From Astrobacterium formosum (lineage in GTDB: Bacteria; Pseudomonadota; Alphaproteobacteria; Rhizobiales; Xanthobacteraceae), in contig JAVDCA010000002.1 in the NCBI GenBank assembly GCA_030848545.1, positions 248,001 through 312,000 on the forward strand: a DNA stretch of 64,000 bases, read 5' to 3'. Position numbers and translations under genes: made by a program. Below are positions 44,264 through 54,995 of this stretch, in pieces. Below the pieces are notes generated by a model. It searched no databases, was not told where the DNA came from, and worked only from the letters and a program-made list of their open reading frames with translations. Position 1 is the first letter of the stretch; every line of letters begins with the position of its first letter.

Positions 44264-45211
44264 ATGACCATGAGATCCATACTGGTGCGCACGGCCGCCG
44301 CGGCGGCCATGGGCCTTCTTGCCGGCACCGCCTTTGCCGAACCGGTATTCCCGACCGGCTCCCACATCGGTCTCGATCCTCCCGGCGCCATGCAGCCGAG
44401 CAGTTTGGTGCGCGGTTTCGAGGACCGCGACGCTTCGGCCGTCATCCTGATCGGGGAAATACCCGCGGCCGCCTATGCGAACGTGGAAAAGAGCATGACG
44501 GCGGCGGCCCTGTCGAAACAGGGTTTCGTCGAGGAAAAACGCGAGAAATTCACGCTTCCGGACGGCAATGGCGTCCTGATCAGCGGCCACCAGGAGGCCG
44601 ACGGCAAGACGCTGCGCAAATGGCTCCTGCTCGCCGCGATGCCGAAACTCACGACTCTCATCGCCGTGCAGGCACCGGACGCCGACAAGGCCTACAACGA
44701 CGCCAGCATCCGGGCCGCGCTCGCGACCGTCAAGGCGCGCGAGAGCGTGCCGGTGGACGAACTCATGCGGCTCGTCCCCGTCGTGTTCGAGAACCTGTCG
44801 GGCATGCGGCCGATCCGCGTCGCCCCGCCCGGCGGCGTTCTGCTGACCGACGGACCCAAAGACACCATGGAGGCGACCGAGCAGCCTGTTCTGGCGGTAT
44901 CGCTCGGCGTCGGGGCGCCCGAGAAGGCGTCCGACCGCGATCATTTCGCCCGCAATCTCCTAGGCGGCATGAGCGAACTCAAGGACGCGCGTCTGGTCAG
45001 CCGCGACCTCATCAAGCTCGGCACCATGCAGACCCACGAGATCCAGGCCGAAGGCCAGGACGCCAAGAGCGGCGTGCCCATGCGGCTCGTCCAATGGGTC
45101 AGGTTCGCGCCCGGCGGTTATATCCGGCTGGTCGGCATCTCCACCACGGAGCGCTGGCGCGAGGCGTTTCCCCGCTTCCGCGGCGTGCGCGATGGCATAA
45201 AGCCGCGGTGA
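44264..45211 (+). CDS. Secreted protein of unknown function
   Basis: The 315-residue product has a signal peptide (VRTAAAAAMGLLAGTAFA). The mature part is mixed alpha/beta with ASAVILIGEIPAAAYANVEK, the central KTLRKWLLLAAMPKLTTLI and the late FAPGGYIRLVGISTTERW. No cysteine-rich or catalytic motif is seen. The arrangement recalls periplasmic proteins that bind lipid or envelope material (DcrB-like), but I cannot assign a family. The start at 44264 follows GGGAAC; in-frame ATGs lie at 44228 and 44270. It converges with grpE (42-base gap). Confidence 0.7.
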   Translation: MTMRSILVRTAAAAAMGLLAGTAFAEPVFPTGSHIGLDPPGAMQPSSLVRGFEDRDASAVILIGEIPAAAYANVEKSMTAAALSKQGFVEEKREKFTLPDGNGVLISGHQEADGKTLRKWLLLAAMPKLTTLIAVQAPDADKAYNDASIRAALATVKARESVPVDELMRLVPVVFENLSGMRPIRVAPPGGVLLTDGPKDTMEATEQPVLAVSLGVGAPEKASDRDHFARNLLGGMSELKDARLVSRDLIKLGTMQTHEIQAEGQDAKSGVPMRLVQWVRFAPGGYIRLVGISTTERWREAFPRFRGVRDGIKPR

Positions 45212-45253
45212 AGACTTCGCGGCAGTACCGGCGCGCTTGTCGGTGAGCGCGTC

Positions 45254-45889
45254 TCAACCCTGCTGGGTGTTCTCGTTGGCGGGTGCTTCGGCAACCGGCT
45301 TCGGCGGCGCCTTGGCGACACCCACCATGGCGGGGCGCAGTACCCGTTCGGCGATCTTGTAACCGGCCTGCAGGACCTGCACGACGGTGCCGGGCGTCGC
45401 ATCGGGGTCGGGTATCTCGAACATGGCCTGGTGGAAGTTGGGATCGAACTTCTCGCCCCGGGGGTCGAGGCGCTTGACCCCGTATTTCTCCATCACCTTG
45501 AGGAGTTCGCGCTCGGTCAGCTCAACGCCGTCGATGAGCGCACGGGTCTTGTCATCGCCGCCTTCGCGCAGATCGGGGCCGGCGGCATCCAGGGCCCGGC
45601 GCATATTGTCGGCGACGCCGAGCACGTCGCGGGCGAAATTGGCGATGCCGTAGAGGCGCGCGTCGGCGACCTCGCGCTCGGACCGCCGGCGCAGGTTCTC
45701 CATTTCGGCCAGTGTGCGCAACAGCCTGTCCTTCAAATCCGCCGCCTCCTTGGCGAGGGCTTCGGCCGGATCCGGGGCGGGCGCCGCCGTTGCGGCCGCC
45801 GGCGCCGGGTCGGGAATCCGGTCCTGAGGCCGGTCCTGAACACGGTCTTGCGGCTGGTCGGTCGGGGTGGGCAGTCCGTCGTCGGTCAT
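45254..45889 (-). CDS. grpE: GrpE nucleotide-exchange factor
   Basis: GrpE releases ADP from DnaK. The 211-residue product has a flexible N-terminus with QDR repeats ([14 protein letters not shown]) and a long helix ([20 protein letters not shown]). The family signature [13 protein letters not shown] and the ending [20 protein letters not shown] follow. It follows hrcA on the same strand after 123 bases, which carry a possible heat-shock promoter. The pair is separate from dnaKJ, as is common in Alphaproteobacteria. Confidence 0.97.
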   Translation of the reverse strand: MTDDGLPTPTDQPQDRVQDRPQDRIPDPAPAAATAAPAPDPAEALAKEAADLKDRLLRTLAEMENLRRRSEREVADARLYGIANFARDVLGVADNMRRALDAAGPDLREGGDDKTRALIDGVELTERELLKVMEKYGVKRLDPRGEKFDPNFHQAMFEIPDPDATPGTVVQVLQAGYKIAERVLRPAMVGVAKAPPKPVAEAPANENTQQG

Positions 45890-45930
45890 CAGGGTCAGGT
45901 CCGTTTAGGCTGTTCGAAATACGCCCCCGC

Positions 45931-45959
45931 ATATCGAGACTCGCGGGCGGAAAATCAAG
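45931..45959 (-). promoter_or_regulatory. Possible heat-shock (sigma-32) promoter for grpE
   Basis: On the minus strand CTTGATT (45959-45953), 14 bases and CTCGATAT (45938-45931) resemble the sigma-32 consensus CTTGAAA-N11-16-CCCCATNT. It lies 42 bases upstream of the grpE start. The match is weaker than at dnaK. Confidence 0.5.
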
Positions 45960-46012
45960 GAAATCCAAAATCTACCCATGCCCGGGCGGCGAGCGGGCCA
46001 AGATACCGTCGC

Positions 46013-47089
46013 TCACCCCGACAGGAGCTTCGACACCACCCTGGCGGTGTAGTCCACCATGGGGATCACGCGGGCGTAGTTGAGCCGGGTGGGGCCGATC
46101 ACGCCGAGGACCCCGACCATGCGGCCGCTGCCGTCCCGGTAGGGCGCCATCACGGTGGACGAGCCGGAGAGCGAGAACAGCTTGTTCTCCGAGCCGATGA
46201 AGATGCGCACCCCCTCGGCCTGCTCGGCGCGGCCCAACAGATCGGCGAGGCCGCGCTTGGTCTCCAGGTCGTCGAACAGGAGGCGGACCCGCTCCAGATC
46301 TTCGAGGGCGTGCAAATCATCGAGCAGGTTGGCCTGGCCGCGCACGATCAGCTTGCGGTCGTCGGAGCTTCCGCCCGACCAGCTCGCGAGCCCGGCCGCA
46401 ACGATCTTCTGGGTCAGTTGGTCGAGTTCGGCGCGGCTGGCGTCGAGGGCCTGTTCCATTTCGGCCTTGGCCTCGGCGAGCGTCCGGCCGCGCGCATGGG
46501 CATTGAGGAAATTGCCCGCCTCGACCAGGGCCGCCGACGGCAGCCCCAGGGGCAGCGGAACGATGCGGTTTTCAACCTGGCCGTCGTCGGCGACCAGGAC
46601 CACCAGGGCCCGGGTCGGTTCCAGACGCACGAATTCGATGTGCTTGAGGCGCACATTGGATTTTGCCGTCAGGACGACGCCGGCGGCGCGGGTCAAGCCC
46701 GACAGAAGGCCGGACGCCTGGGTGAGCACGTCTTCCACGGTCTGTCCGGCCGCCGCCACCTGGCCCTCGATGGCGTTGCGTTCCTTGTCGTTGAGTTCGC
46801 CCACCTGCATCAGGGCGTCGACGAAGAATCGTAATCCCAGTTCAGTGGGCAGCCGGCCGGCGGAGGTGTGCGGGGCATAGATGAGGCCCAGCTCCTCCAG
46901 ATCCTGCATGACGTTGCGCACCGACGCCGGCGACAGCGGCATGGAAATAAGGCGCGACAGGTTGCGTGAGCCCAAGGGCTCGCCGGTCGCCAGGTAGCTT
47001 TCGACAATCTGGCGGAAAATTTCGCGCGAGCGCTCGTTGAGCTGAACGAGGCTGATCTGGCTCGATCCGATCGGAACGTCTTGTGACAA
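46013..47089 (-). CDS. hrcA: Heat-inducible transcription repressor HrcA
   Basis: HrcA represses groESL-type heat-shock genes by binding CIRCE. The 358-residue product has the winged-helix part [20 protein letters not shown] with [20 protein letters not shown] and [20 protein letters not shown] central coiled region and the C-terminal [20 protein letters not shown] follow. No ATG fits near the expected start; the TTG at 47089 gives a normal-length N-terminus (18 residues before LNERS). No CIRCE repeat is seen in this window. Confidence 0.94.
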   Translation of the reverse strand: MSQDVPIGSSQISLVQLNERSREIFRQIVESYLATGEPLGSRNLSRLISMPLSPASVRNVMQDLEELGLIYAPHTSAGRLPTELGLRFFVDALMQVGELNDKERNAIEGQVAAAGQTVEDVLTQASGLLSGLTRAAGVVLTAKSNVRLKHIEFVRLEPTRALVVLVADDGQVENRIVPLPLGLPSAALVEAGNFLNAHARGRTLAEAKAEMEQALDASRAELDQLTQKIVAAGLASWSGGSSDDRKLIVRGQANLLDDLHALEDLERVRLLFDDLETKRGLADLLGRAEQAEGVRIFIGSENKLFSLSGSSTVMAPYRDGSGRMVGVLGVIGPTRLNYARVIPMVDYTARVVSKLLSG

Positions 47090-47325
47090 TGGCGTCGTCC
47101 GTTTCGTGCTTGCCGGGACCAAGAATTGTCCATCGGGGCGCCCGAGTTCAAGGCGGTGCAAGAGCACCACTCCGGAACAGCTCCCTGGGAACCCCATCGT
47201 AGCCGCCTTCCGGCCATGGGCGGACCTCAGTTTTATTACACCCCTGGTTCCCTTCGACTCGACAAATGCTCTAAAAGCTCCTCCACACCTTCCCGGTCCC
47301 CGCATTGTCTTCAAGGAGTTTTCGC

Positions 47326-48035
<710 letters not shown>

Positions 48036-48039
<4 letters not shown>

Positions 48040-48695
48040 GCGGGGCCGCCCCGCCCCCCCACCGCCGCATCAGCGGCCGGCTGGTGATCGCCACCCACAA
48101 TCCCGGCAAGCTTCGGGAGATGCGCGAACTGCTCGCCCCCTACGGTATCGAGGCGGTGTCGGCGGGCGAACTCGGGCTCGGCGAACCCGAGGAGACCGGA
48201 GTGAGCTTCGCCGAGAACGCCCGCATCAAGGCGGTCGCCGCCACCCAGGCGACCGGCCTGCCGGCCTTCGCGGACGATTCGGGCCTCTGCGTCGAGGCGC
48301 TCGACGGCGCCCCCGGCATCCATTCGGCCCGCTGGGCCGGTCCCTCCAAGGATTTCCCCGCCGCCATGGCGCGAATCGACGAATTGCTGCGCAGCAAAGG
48401 CGCAGCATCGCCGCCGCAAAGGCGGGCCCATTTCGTCTCCGCCCTGTGCATCGCCTGGCCGGACGGCCACACCGAAGACTTCGAGGCCCGCGTCGACGGC
48501 AGCCTGGTATGGCCGCCGCGCGGCAGTCGCGGCTTCGGCTTCGACCCCATGTTCCAGCCGGATGGGCTCAGCGAAACCTTCGGGGAGCTGTCCAGCGACG
48601 ACAAGCACGGCCTGCCGCCGCGGGGTCGCGGGCTCTCCCACCGGGCGCGCGCGTTCCTCAAGCTCGCCGCGGCGTGCCTGCGGCCGGCGGACTGA
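48036..48695 (+). CDS. rdgB: XTP/dITP pyrophosphatase (RdgB/HAM1)
   Basis: RdgB removes non-canonical purine nucleotides (XTP, dITP) from the pool. The 219-residue product has the substrate loop [51 protein letters not shown] and [12 protein letters not shown]. It ends [18 protein letters not shown], where most relatives have KNxxSHR. The GTG start at 48036 overlaps the rph stop (GTGA), as in many Alphaproteobacteria. Confidence 0.95.
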
Positions 48696-48742
48696 CCAAA
48701 GGCCATGATACGCCGGCCCTTCCCTGCTGTATGTTCGTCGCC

Positions 48743-49894
48743 ATGAGCGAGTCGCCCGCCTTCGGGGTCTACATCCACTGGCCGTTCTGCCTGTCGAAGT
48801 GTCCCTACTGCGACTTCAACAGCCATGTCCGCCGTGGCGGCATCGACGAAGAGCGCTTCGCCGCGGCGGTTGCGGCCGAAATCGCCGCGACGGCGGCGCG
48901 TATTCCCGGCCGCACTGTCGACACGATCTTTTTCGGCGGCGGCACGCCATCGCTGATGAAGCCGCAGACGGTCGGCGCCATCCTGGACGCCATCGGCCGG
49001 CATTGGACGATCGCACCCGCCGCCGAGATCAATCTCGAAGCCAATCCCACCAGCGTCGAGGCGACCCGTTTTGCCGGCTATCGCGCCGCCGGCGTCAACC
49101 GCGTCTCGCTCGGCGTGCAGGCCCTCGATGACCCGGCACTGAAAAACCTCGGCCGCACCCACACCGCCGACGAAGCGCTCGCCGCCATCGCGATCGCGCG
49201 CAAAAACTTCGAGCGCTATTCGTTCGATCTCATCTATGCGCGGCCGGGCCAGACGGTCGCGGCCTGGCGGGCCGAACTCGCCCGCGCCATTGCCGAAGCG
49301 GCCGAGCACCTCTCGCTCTATCAGCTCACCATCGAGCCGGAGACGCCGTTCTACGCCCTGCACGAGGCCGGCAAGCTCGTCATCCCCGACGACGATGCCG
49401 GCCGCGCTCTGTTCGACGCCACCCAGGAGGAATGCGCCCGGGCGGGATTGCCCGCCTACGAGGTGTCGAACCACGCCCGCACCGGCGCCGAATGCCGCCA
49501 CAACCTCGTGTACTGGCGCTACGGCGAATATGCCGGTATCGGCCCCGGCGCCCACGGCCGCCTTCTGATCGACCGCGTCCGCCACGCCACCGCCACCGAA
49601 AAGAACCCGGAGCAATGGCTGGCGCGCGTCGAAACCCATGGCCACGGCCTCGTGGTCGACGACGCGTTGACGCGCGACGAGCAGGCGGACGAATTTCTGC
49701 TCATGGGCCTGCGGCTCACGGAGGGAATCGACCCCGCCCGTTTCCAGGCGTTGTCAGGCCGCCCCCTCGACCCCGGCCGCGTCGCCGACCTCCTCGGCGT
49801 CGGCTTTGTGGAAAAGACCCGCGACAAGCACCTGCGCGTCACCCCGGCGGGATTTCCGATACTCGACGCCGTCGTGGCGGACCTCGCCGCGTAG
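48743..49894 (+). CDS. hemW: HemW-like radical SAM protein
   Basis: HemW is a haem chaperone related to coproporphyrinogen dehydrogenase. The 383-residue product has the radical-SAM cysteines C16, C20 and C23 in PFCLSKCPYCDFNSH. The residue two after the last Cys is Phe rather than Cys, as in HemW and unlike HemN. It also has TIFFGGGTPSLM and GVNRVSLGVQALDD. The C-terminal HemN-type domain (DEQADEFLLMGLRLTEGID) is present. It lies downstream of rdgB after 47 bases. Confidence 0.94.
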   Translation: MSESPAFGVYIHWPFCLSKCPYCDFNSHVRRGGIDEERFAAAVAAEIAATAARIPGRTVDTIFFGGGTPSLMKPQTVGAILDAIGRHWTIAPAAEINLEANPTSVEATRFAGYRAAGVNRVSLGVQALDDPALKNLGRTHTADEALAAIAIARKNFERYSFDLIYARPGQTVAAWRAELARAIAEAAEHLSLYQLTIEPETPFYALHEAGKLVIPDDDAGRALFDATQEECARAGLPAYEVSNHARTGAECRHNLVYWRYGEYAGIGPGAHGRLLIDRVRHATATEKNPEQWLARVETHGHGLVVDDALTRDEQADEFLLMGLRLTEGIDPARFQALSGRPLDPGRVADLLGVGFVEKTRDKHLRVTPAGFPILDAVVADLAA

Positions 49895-49957
49895 CTTGCT
49901 TTTCCTTGTCGCAGCTCCTTGTCCGCGGCGCTCTCGCGCGGGCAGAAGCTCGTTGGC

Positions 49958-51178
49958 CTACGACCCCGCGAAGCTCTTCGGTGCCGGCGATACCACCACG
50001 CCACCCTGGGGGGTGACCCGCTGGACGGCGAGCGCGCGCTGGTTGGTGCCCTCGGGGCGGAAGCGGAAGACGCCGTCGACACCCGCGAACCCGGACGGGT
50101 TGGTGAGTACGCTGTCGGCGAAGCGTTGCGGCCCTTGCGTCTTGACCAGGGCGGCAACCAGCGCGGTGGCATCGTAGGCAAGCGTCGCGGTGCGTACCGG
50201 CTCCTGATTGTAGCGGCTGCGGTAGCGGCCCGCGAATGCCTTGAAGCCAGCGGAATCGGGGGCGGAGAACCAGCCGCCGTGGAGCAGCGGCTCGGCGAAC
50301 ACCGCCGGGTCGTCCCACAGGCCGGTGCCGAGCGGCTGCAGGCGCTTGAGGTCGACGCCGGCGCCGGCGAGCGCACGCGCCACCGAGGCCACTTCGTTGC
50401 CGGTATCGGCGATGAACACGGCGTCGGCACGGCCGGCGGACTGGGCGACCAGGCGGGCGGATTCCTGGATGCGGTTCTGGTCGCCGGGCGAATAGCGTTC
50501 CAGCGCCATCACGCGGGCGCCGCGGCGCGAGGCCGTCTGTTTCAACTCGGCTTCCACCACCGAGCCGTAGGCATTGTCGGGCAGAAGCGCTACGAACGAA
50601 CGCTTGCCCTGGCTGACCGCGTAGGAAATGACGCGATCGACGTCGGACTCGGGCAGGAAGCTCAACAGATAGACGCCGCGCGCGGCGACGTTGGAATCGG
50701 TCGAGAAGGCGATCACCGGCACATTGCGGGCCCGCGCCGCCTGGCCGGCGGCACTGACCGAATGGGCGAACAGGGGTCCGAGCACGATCTCGGCACCCTC
50801 GTCGAGGGCCTGCTGCACCGCCGACTGCGCGCCTTGCGCCGAGCCGCCGTCATCCTTCACCAGGAGCTGGATGTTGGGATTGTTGAACTCGGCGAGCGCC
50901 ATCTCGGCGGCATTGCGCATGGACAGGCCAGCTTGGCCGGCCGGTCCGGCGGCGCTGACCGGCAGCACCAGCCCGACCTTGATCTGGCCGGTCCCGATGG
51001 GCGCGGTCGCCTGCGGTTCGGGCGGCGGCGGCGCCGACGAGAAGAAGTCCGAGCCGGACGGCAGGTTCATGCCGGCGCAGCCGGCCAGGATCAGCGCTGC
51101 TCCGGCCACGAGTCCGGCCCGCCACCCTCTCCGGTGGCAGGATGGGATTGGCGCGGTCTGTGCCGATGCGCGGTCCAT
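49958..51178 (-). CDS. LpoA-like outer-membrane lipoprotein, penicillin-binding protein activator
   Basis: The 406-residue product has a lipoprotein signal (GLVAGAALILAGCAG), with the lipidated Cys in LAGC. A periplasmic-binding-protein fold of the LpoA/leucine-binding type follows (KVGLVLPVSAAGPAGQAG, GAEIVLGPLFAHSVSAAG, VPVIAFSTDSNVAARGVY, YDATALVAALVKTQG). LpoA activates class A penicillin-binding proteins from the outer membrane. In many relatives this gene is divergent from rsmI, as here. The start at 51178 follows GGGAGAG. Confidence 0.9.
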   Translation of the reverse strand: MDRASAQTAPIPSCHRRGWRAGLVAGAALILAGCAGMNLPSGSDFFSSAPPPPEPQATAPIGTGQIKVGLVLPVSAAGPAGQAGLSMRNAAEMALAEFNNPNIQLLVKDDGGSAQGAQSAVQQALDEGAEIVLGPLFAHSVSAAGQAARARNVPVIAFSTDSNVAARGVYLLSFLPESDVDRVISYAVSQGKRSFVALLPDNAYGSVVEAELKQTASRRGARVMALERYSPGDQNRIQESARLVAQSAGRADAVFIADTGNEVASVARALAGAGVDLKRLQPLGTGLWDDPAVFAEPLLHGGWFSAPDSAGFKAFAGRYRSRYNQEPVRTATLAYDATALVAALVKTQGPQRFADSVLTNPSGFAGVDGVFRFRPEGTNQRALAVQRVTPQGGVVVSPAPKSFAGS

Positions 51179-51456
51179 GGCGGCTCTCCCCGACAATGAC
51201 GACACCGGGCCGGCGTCCGTCTCAGTCGCCCCTTTCGCATTGTCGTGTCCAATGATTAACCGTTTGAAAAGCATGATAGACTTTGGCCGCCTTGGCGGCG
51301 CTTGGCAAGTCGGCCGAAACGGGCGCGGCCGGCTGGAAAATCGGCGGAACTCGCGCTCCGCGGCACTCGGAGCCCGCTAAAGCCATGAAACCAATGGCGC
51401 TTTCATGGCATCGCAAAGCCCAGGCGGGCGGGCCTAAAACCCGCTAGACTGCGTCC

Positions 51457-52389
51457 ATGTGTGCCGACCGTCGTCCACAGGCCCCTTTGGCCGCCCCATT
51501 ACGAGCATCCTCGCGGACATACCACCTGTCCGGGCAAGCCGTCGAGGCGCCTGCCTGCCCGGCGGGGCTCCACGTGGTGGCGACCCCGATCGGCCACCTC
51601 GGCGACATCACGCTGCGGGCGCTCGAGATCCTGGCCGGCGCCGACCTCGTCGCCTGTGAGGACACCCGCGTCACCAAGAAACTCATGGACCGCTACGGTA
51701 TCACGACGCCGCTCACCCCCTATCATGACCACAATGCCGCCGCGGCGCGGCCGAAAATCCTCAGGCGCCTCGCCGAAGGCGCGGCCGTCGCGCTCGTCTC
51801 CGATGCCGGCACGCCGCTCGTCTCTGATCCCGGCTTCAAGCTGGTGCGCGAAGCCCGCGAGGCCGGCTACATAGTGACGGCCGCACCCGGCGCCTCGGCG
51901 GTGCTCACCGCGCTCGCGGTCGCGGGCCTGCCCACGGACCGTTTCTTCTTCGAAGGATTTTTGCCGCCCAAGTCCGGCGCGCGCCTGCACCGCATCGAAG
52001 CCCTCAAGGGCATACCGGCCACATTGGTGCTGTACGAGACCGGCCCGCGCATCGCCGCGTCGCTCGCCGATCTCGCGACCGTCTTCGGCGCCCGCGAGGC
52101 GGCCGTGTGCCGCGAACTCACCAAGCTGCACGAGGAGGTCCGCCGCGGCGACCTCGCCACGCTGGCGCGCGACTATGCGGACGGCGCCGAGACCCGCGGC
52201 GAATTCGCCGTCGTGGTGGCGCCGCCGGCGGCGGACGCCCCCCCACCGCCGGAGAGCGTCGACGAAATGCTGCGCGACGCGCTCGCCAACGCCTCCCTCA
52301 AGGACGCCGTCGCGACAGTCGCGCAGGCGAGCGGCGTTCCGCGCCGGGACATCTACCAGCGTGCACTGGAACTGACCGGGAAGACGTGA
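51457..52389 (+). CDS. rsmI: 16S rRNA 2'-O-ribose methyltransferase RsmI
   Basis: RsmI methylates C1402 of 16S rRNA with SAM. The 310-residue product has LHVVATPIGHLGDITLRALE, VACEDTRVTKKLMDRYGI and LVSDAGTPLVSDPGFKLVR. AAPGASAVLTALAVAGLP and CRELTKLHEEVRRG follow, all hallmarks. The N-terminus before LHVVATP is about 37 residues, longer than usual. Repeat family B follows before yraN. Confidence 0.95.
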   Translation: MCADRRPQAPLAAPLRASSRTYHLSGQAVEAPACPAGLHVVATPIGHLGDITLRALEILAGADLVACEDTRVTKKLMDRYGITTPLTPYHDHNAAAARPKILRRLAEGAAVALVSDAGTPLVSDPGFKLVREAREAGYIVTAAPGASAVLTALAVAGLPTDRFFFEGFLPPKSGARLHRIEALKGIPATLVLYETGPRIAASLADLATVFGAREAAVCRELTKLHEEVRRGDLATLARDYADGAETRGEFAVVVAPPAADAPPPPESVDEMLRDALANASLKDAVATVAQASGVPRRDIYQRALELTGKT

Positions 52390-52410
52390 CAAGAGGCGCG
52401 CGACCTTCGA

Positions 52411-52502
52411 CCTCGTGCTGAGGAGCACCCGAAGGGCGCGTCTCGAAGCATTTGGCCACACCCTTCGAGACGGGCGCTCACGCGCCCTCCTCAGGGTGAA
52501 GG
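52411..52502. repeat. Family B palindromic repeat, copy 4 (between rsmI and yraN)
   Basis: CCTCGTGCTGAGGAGCACCC and GGGCGCGTCTCGAAGC are mirrored by CTTCGAGACGGGCGCTC and GCGCCCTCCTCAGGGTGAAGG. It matches 1521-1630 and 15528-15627. Confidence 0.85.
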
Positions 52503-52550
52503 CGACGGGAGGTGGGCGCAATCGCACCAGCCTTTTTGGGAGGACTCCGC

Positions 52551-52964
52551 ATGCGCAAGCGCGCCGCCCCGAAACCGGCGTCGGACAAGCCCGACGCCGC
52601 CGATCCCGAACGCCAGATCGCGTTCCGTTTCGGCGTATCGGCGGAAAGCCGCGCCGCCGCCTATCTGATGGCCAAGGGCTATCGGGTCGTGGCGCGGCGC
52701 TTCAAGACGCCGGTGGGCGAGATCGACATCGTGGCGCGCCGTGGCGGCGCGCTCGTCTTCGTCGAAGTGAAGGCGCGCGAACACTTCGATGCCGCCGCCG
52801 AGGCGGTGACCCCGAAAAGCCGCCGCCGTATCATCGCTGCCGCGGAAGCCTGGCTCGCCAGGAATCCCGGCGACGTCATGCGCGAGATGCGTTTCGACGT
52901 GGTGCTGGTCGTCCCCGGGCGTTTGCCACGGCACATCGCCGGGGCGTTCGACGCCAGCGAGTGA
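52551..52964 (+). CDS. yraN: YraN-family (UPF0102) nuclease-fold protein
   Basis: The 137-residue product belongs to a family with a restriction-endonuclease-like fold, commonly next to rsmI and LpoA genes. It has [20 protein letters not shown], the metal-site pattern [20 protein letters not shown] (Asp, Glu and Lys), and [15 protein letters not shown]. The start follows GGGAGGA. The catalytic activity of YraN is not well established. Confidence 0.93.
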   Translation: MRKRAAPKPASDKPDAADPERQIAFRFGVSAESRAAAYLMAKGYRVVARRFKTPVGEIDIVARRGGALVFVEVKAREHFDAAAEAVTPKSRRRIIAAAEAWLARNPGDVMREMRFDVVLVVPGRLPRHIAGAFDASE

Positions 52965-53038
52965 TGCCGATCGGTTGCCGAGAGGCGAATATTCATCACA
53001 TTGGCTGGCGCGGCACGCATACGCCGTGCGCCCCAGAC

Positions 53039-53395
53039 CTAACTTTCGAGTGCACGCGCGACGGCGTCGGGGTCCTTGGAGATGACCTTGAGCAACACCT
53101 GGGCGGCTCTGTCGGGACGGTGCGCGCCTTGCTCCCAATCACGGACTGTCCCCAGCGGGAGGTGGAAACGGGCGGCGAATTCTTCCTGCGTGAGGTTCAA
53201 CTTGGCACGCAATGCTCGGATCGAAGGCACACGGCGCGCCTGCGCAAGCTGTGCCCTAGTGGCTGGCGGAGCGTCCGGGTCTGAAAGGGCGGCTTGATGG
53301 CGCTCTACTTCGCTCATGGCGTCGAACGAACGCCAATCAGTTTTCGGAAGGCGTTTCGGATTCAGCCTAAAGCTCGTGGTACTTCTTTTTTTCAT
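53039..53395 (-). CDS. HTH (XRE-type) antitoxin paired with BrnT
   Basis: The 118-residue product has a C-terminal helix-turn-helix of the Cro/C1 type (IRALRAKLNLTQEEFAARFH with LPLGTVRDWEQG). The N-terminal half (about residues 1-55) is probably the toxin-binding part. Its start overlaps the toxin gene by 29 bases, with the toxin first. BrnT usually pairs with BrnA, a different ribbon-helix-helix-type antitoxin, so this partner choice is less common. It may bind the palindrome upstream of the toxin gene. Confidence 0.88.
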   Translation of the reverse strand: MKKRSTTSFRLNPKRLPKTDWRSFDAMSEVERHQAALSDPDAPPATRAQLAQARRVPSIRALRAKLNLTQEEFAARFHLPLGTVRDWEQGAHRPDRAAQVLLKVISKDPDAVARALES

Positions 53396-53630
53396 GCGGC
53401 TCCGCTCCTCGGGCGGAGATGATGCGAACGATGTCGCCTCTCATCGTGTAGGTCACGAAGAGGACTCGGCCGTCCACCAGACCGATCGCGTTGAAGCGCA
53501 CCTCCCCGGCCGCGTGGTCTTCGAACTCGATCACATAGGGGTCCAGGAACACCTTCGCGGCAGTGCGAAATTCGACACGGTGCTTTTTCCAGTTGGCCTT
53601 CTCCTTGACGCTGTCCCACTCGAATTCCAT
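53367..53630 (-). CDS. brnT: BrnT-family toxin
   Basis: BrnT is a ribonuclease-like toxin that inhibits translation. The 87-residue product has [49 protein letters not shown] and [10 protein letters not shown], the family order. It precedes the HTH antitoxin gene and overlaps it by 29 bases. Most toxin-antitoxin operons place the antitoxin first. A palindromic operator and a promoter lie just upstream. Confidence 0.9.
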   Translation of the reverse strand: MEFEWDSVKEKANWKKHRVEFRTAAKVFLDPYVIEFEDHAAGEVRFNAIGLVDGRVLFVTYTMRGDIVRIISARGAEPHEKKKYHEL

Positions 53631-53647
53631 CGACCGCCCCGACCGCC

Positions 53648-53676
53648 AATATACTGAATATCAGTACTGCCCACAA
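53648..53676 (-). promoter_or_regulatory. Promoter and operator for brnT/antitoxin
   Basis: On the minus strand TTGTGG (-35; 53676-53671), 17 bases and TATATT (-10; 53653-53648). A palindrome TACTGA-ATA-TCAGTA (53652-53666) lies in the spacer, touching the -10. It begins 22 bases before the brnT ATG. A repressor bound here would block RNA polymerase. Confidence 0.7.
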
Positions 53677-53848
53677 GGACCCGTCGACCGCCCGTACCGC
53701 CACTTCCATCGAGCTTGGCGGCGAGCCAAAGATTGTGCAGTGTCGGCACGGCGTCACGGGGCTCCGTCATGGGAGTAACCCGCGGCGTCGAGCCTGGCTG
53801 GACACCCTCAGCCATCCTTTGTCCGCAACCCCTCCCCGTGGAATGATC

Positions 53849-54790
53849 ATGGCTCTCAACGTCGCCGTGCAGATGGATCCGATCGAACGCATCAATATTC
53901 GCGGCGATTCGACTTTCGCCCTGATGCTGGAGGCGCAGGCGCGCGGCCACCGCCTCGCCTATTACACGCCGGACCGCCTGGCCCAGCTCGGCCACGAGGT
54001 TTTCGCCACCGTCCGCTCCGTCGAGGTGCGCGACAGGCCGGGCGACTATTTTTCGCTCGGCGACCCGGTGCGCACCGATCTTTCGATTTTCGACGTGGTG
54101 CTGCTGCGCCAGGACCCGCCGTTCGATCTTTCCTACATCACCACGACCCATCTCCTGGAGCGCATCCACCCCAAGACGCTCGTGGTCAACGATCCGGCTT
54201 CGGTGCGTAACGCGCCGGAAAAGATTCTGGTGACGCTGTTTCCCGAACTGATGCCGCCGACGCTGATCACCCGCGATCTCGACGAGATCAAGTCGTTCCG
54301 CGCCCAACACCACGACATCGTCATGAAGCCGCTTTACGGCCATGGCGGCGGCGCCGTGTTCCGGCTGACCTCGGACGACCTCAATTTCGGCTCGCTCTAC
54401 GACATGTTCGCGGTCACGTTCCGCGAGCCGTGGGTGATCCAGAAATTTCTGCCCGAGGTGAAAAAGGGCGACAAGCGCATCATCCTGGTGGACGGCGAAT
54501 TCGCCGGCGCCGTCAACCGCGTGCCGGCGGCGGACGATCTGCGCTCCAACATGGTGCGCGGCGGCGCCGCGGCGGCGACCGAACTGACCGCGCAGGAACG
54601 CGCGATCTGCGAACGCATCGGCCCCACCCTGCGCGAGCGCGGCCTCCTGTTCGTCGGCATCGACGTCATCGACGACCTCCTGACCGAGATCAACGTCACC
54701 TCGCCCACGGGCATCCGGGCCATCAAGAATCTCGGCGGCGCCGACATCGCGGCGCTGATCTGGGACAAGATCGAGGCGAAACGGCGCTGA
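53849..54790 (+). CDS. gshB: Glutathione synthetase
   Basis: GshB joins gamma-glutamylcysteine and glycine with ATP. The 313-residue product has [20 protein letters not shown] and the ATP-grasp elements [36 protein letters not shown] and FVGIDVID. The end is [15 protein letters not shown]-like ([20 protein letters not shown]). Length is typical. It is followed at 205 bases by an amidase-like gene. Confidence 0.97.
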   Translation: MALNVAVQMDPIERINIRGDSTFALMLEAQARGHRLAYYTPDRLAQLGHEVFATVRSVEVRDRPGDYFSLGDPVRTDLSIFDVVLLRQDPPFDLSYITTTHLLERIHPKTLVVNDPASVRNAPEKILVTLFPELMPPTLITRDLDEIKSFRAQHHDIVMKPLYGHGGGAVFRLTSDDLNFGSLYDMFAVTFREPWVIQKFLPEVKKGDKRIILVDGEFAGAVNRVPAADDLRSNMVRGGAAAATELTAQERAICERIGPTLRERGLLFVGIDVIDDLLTEINVTSPTGIRAIKNLGGADIAALIWDKIEAKRR

Positions 54791-54995
54791 GACGGTTCGC
54801 CGTCACCCCTCGGTTTCGATCTTCTCCCGCGCCGCACTGGCGAGGAAGGCCGAGCGCGTGAGGCCCCGTACGGTATCGGATAGCAGCTCTCCGCAAAGTT
54901 GCCGATCGCGCGGTCTGCCTGTGCGGCGATTCTGGGCTTCCACGTCCAGCTAAGATTGCGTTAACCTTTTCGGGCCGGCCCGGAGGAAAACGCGC

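Noticed and set aside
47090-47325. CIRCE operator between hrcA and rph
   Set aside because: No TTAGCACTC-N9-GAGTGCTAA-like repeat is present.
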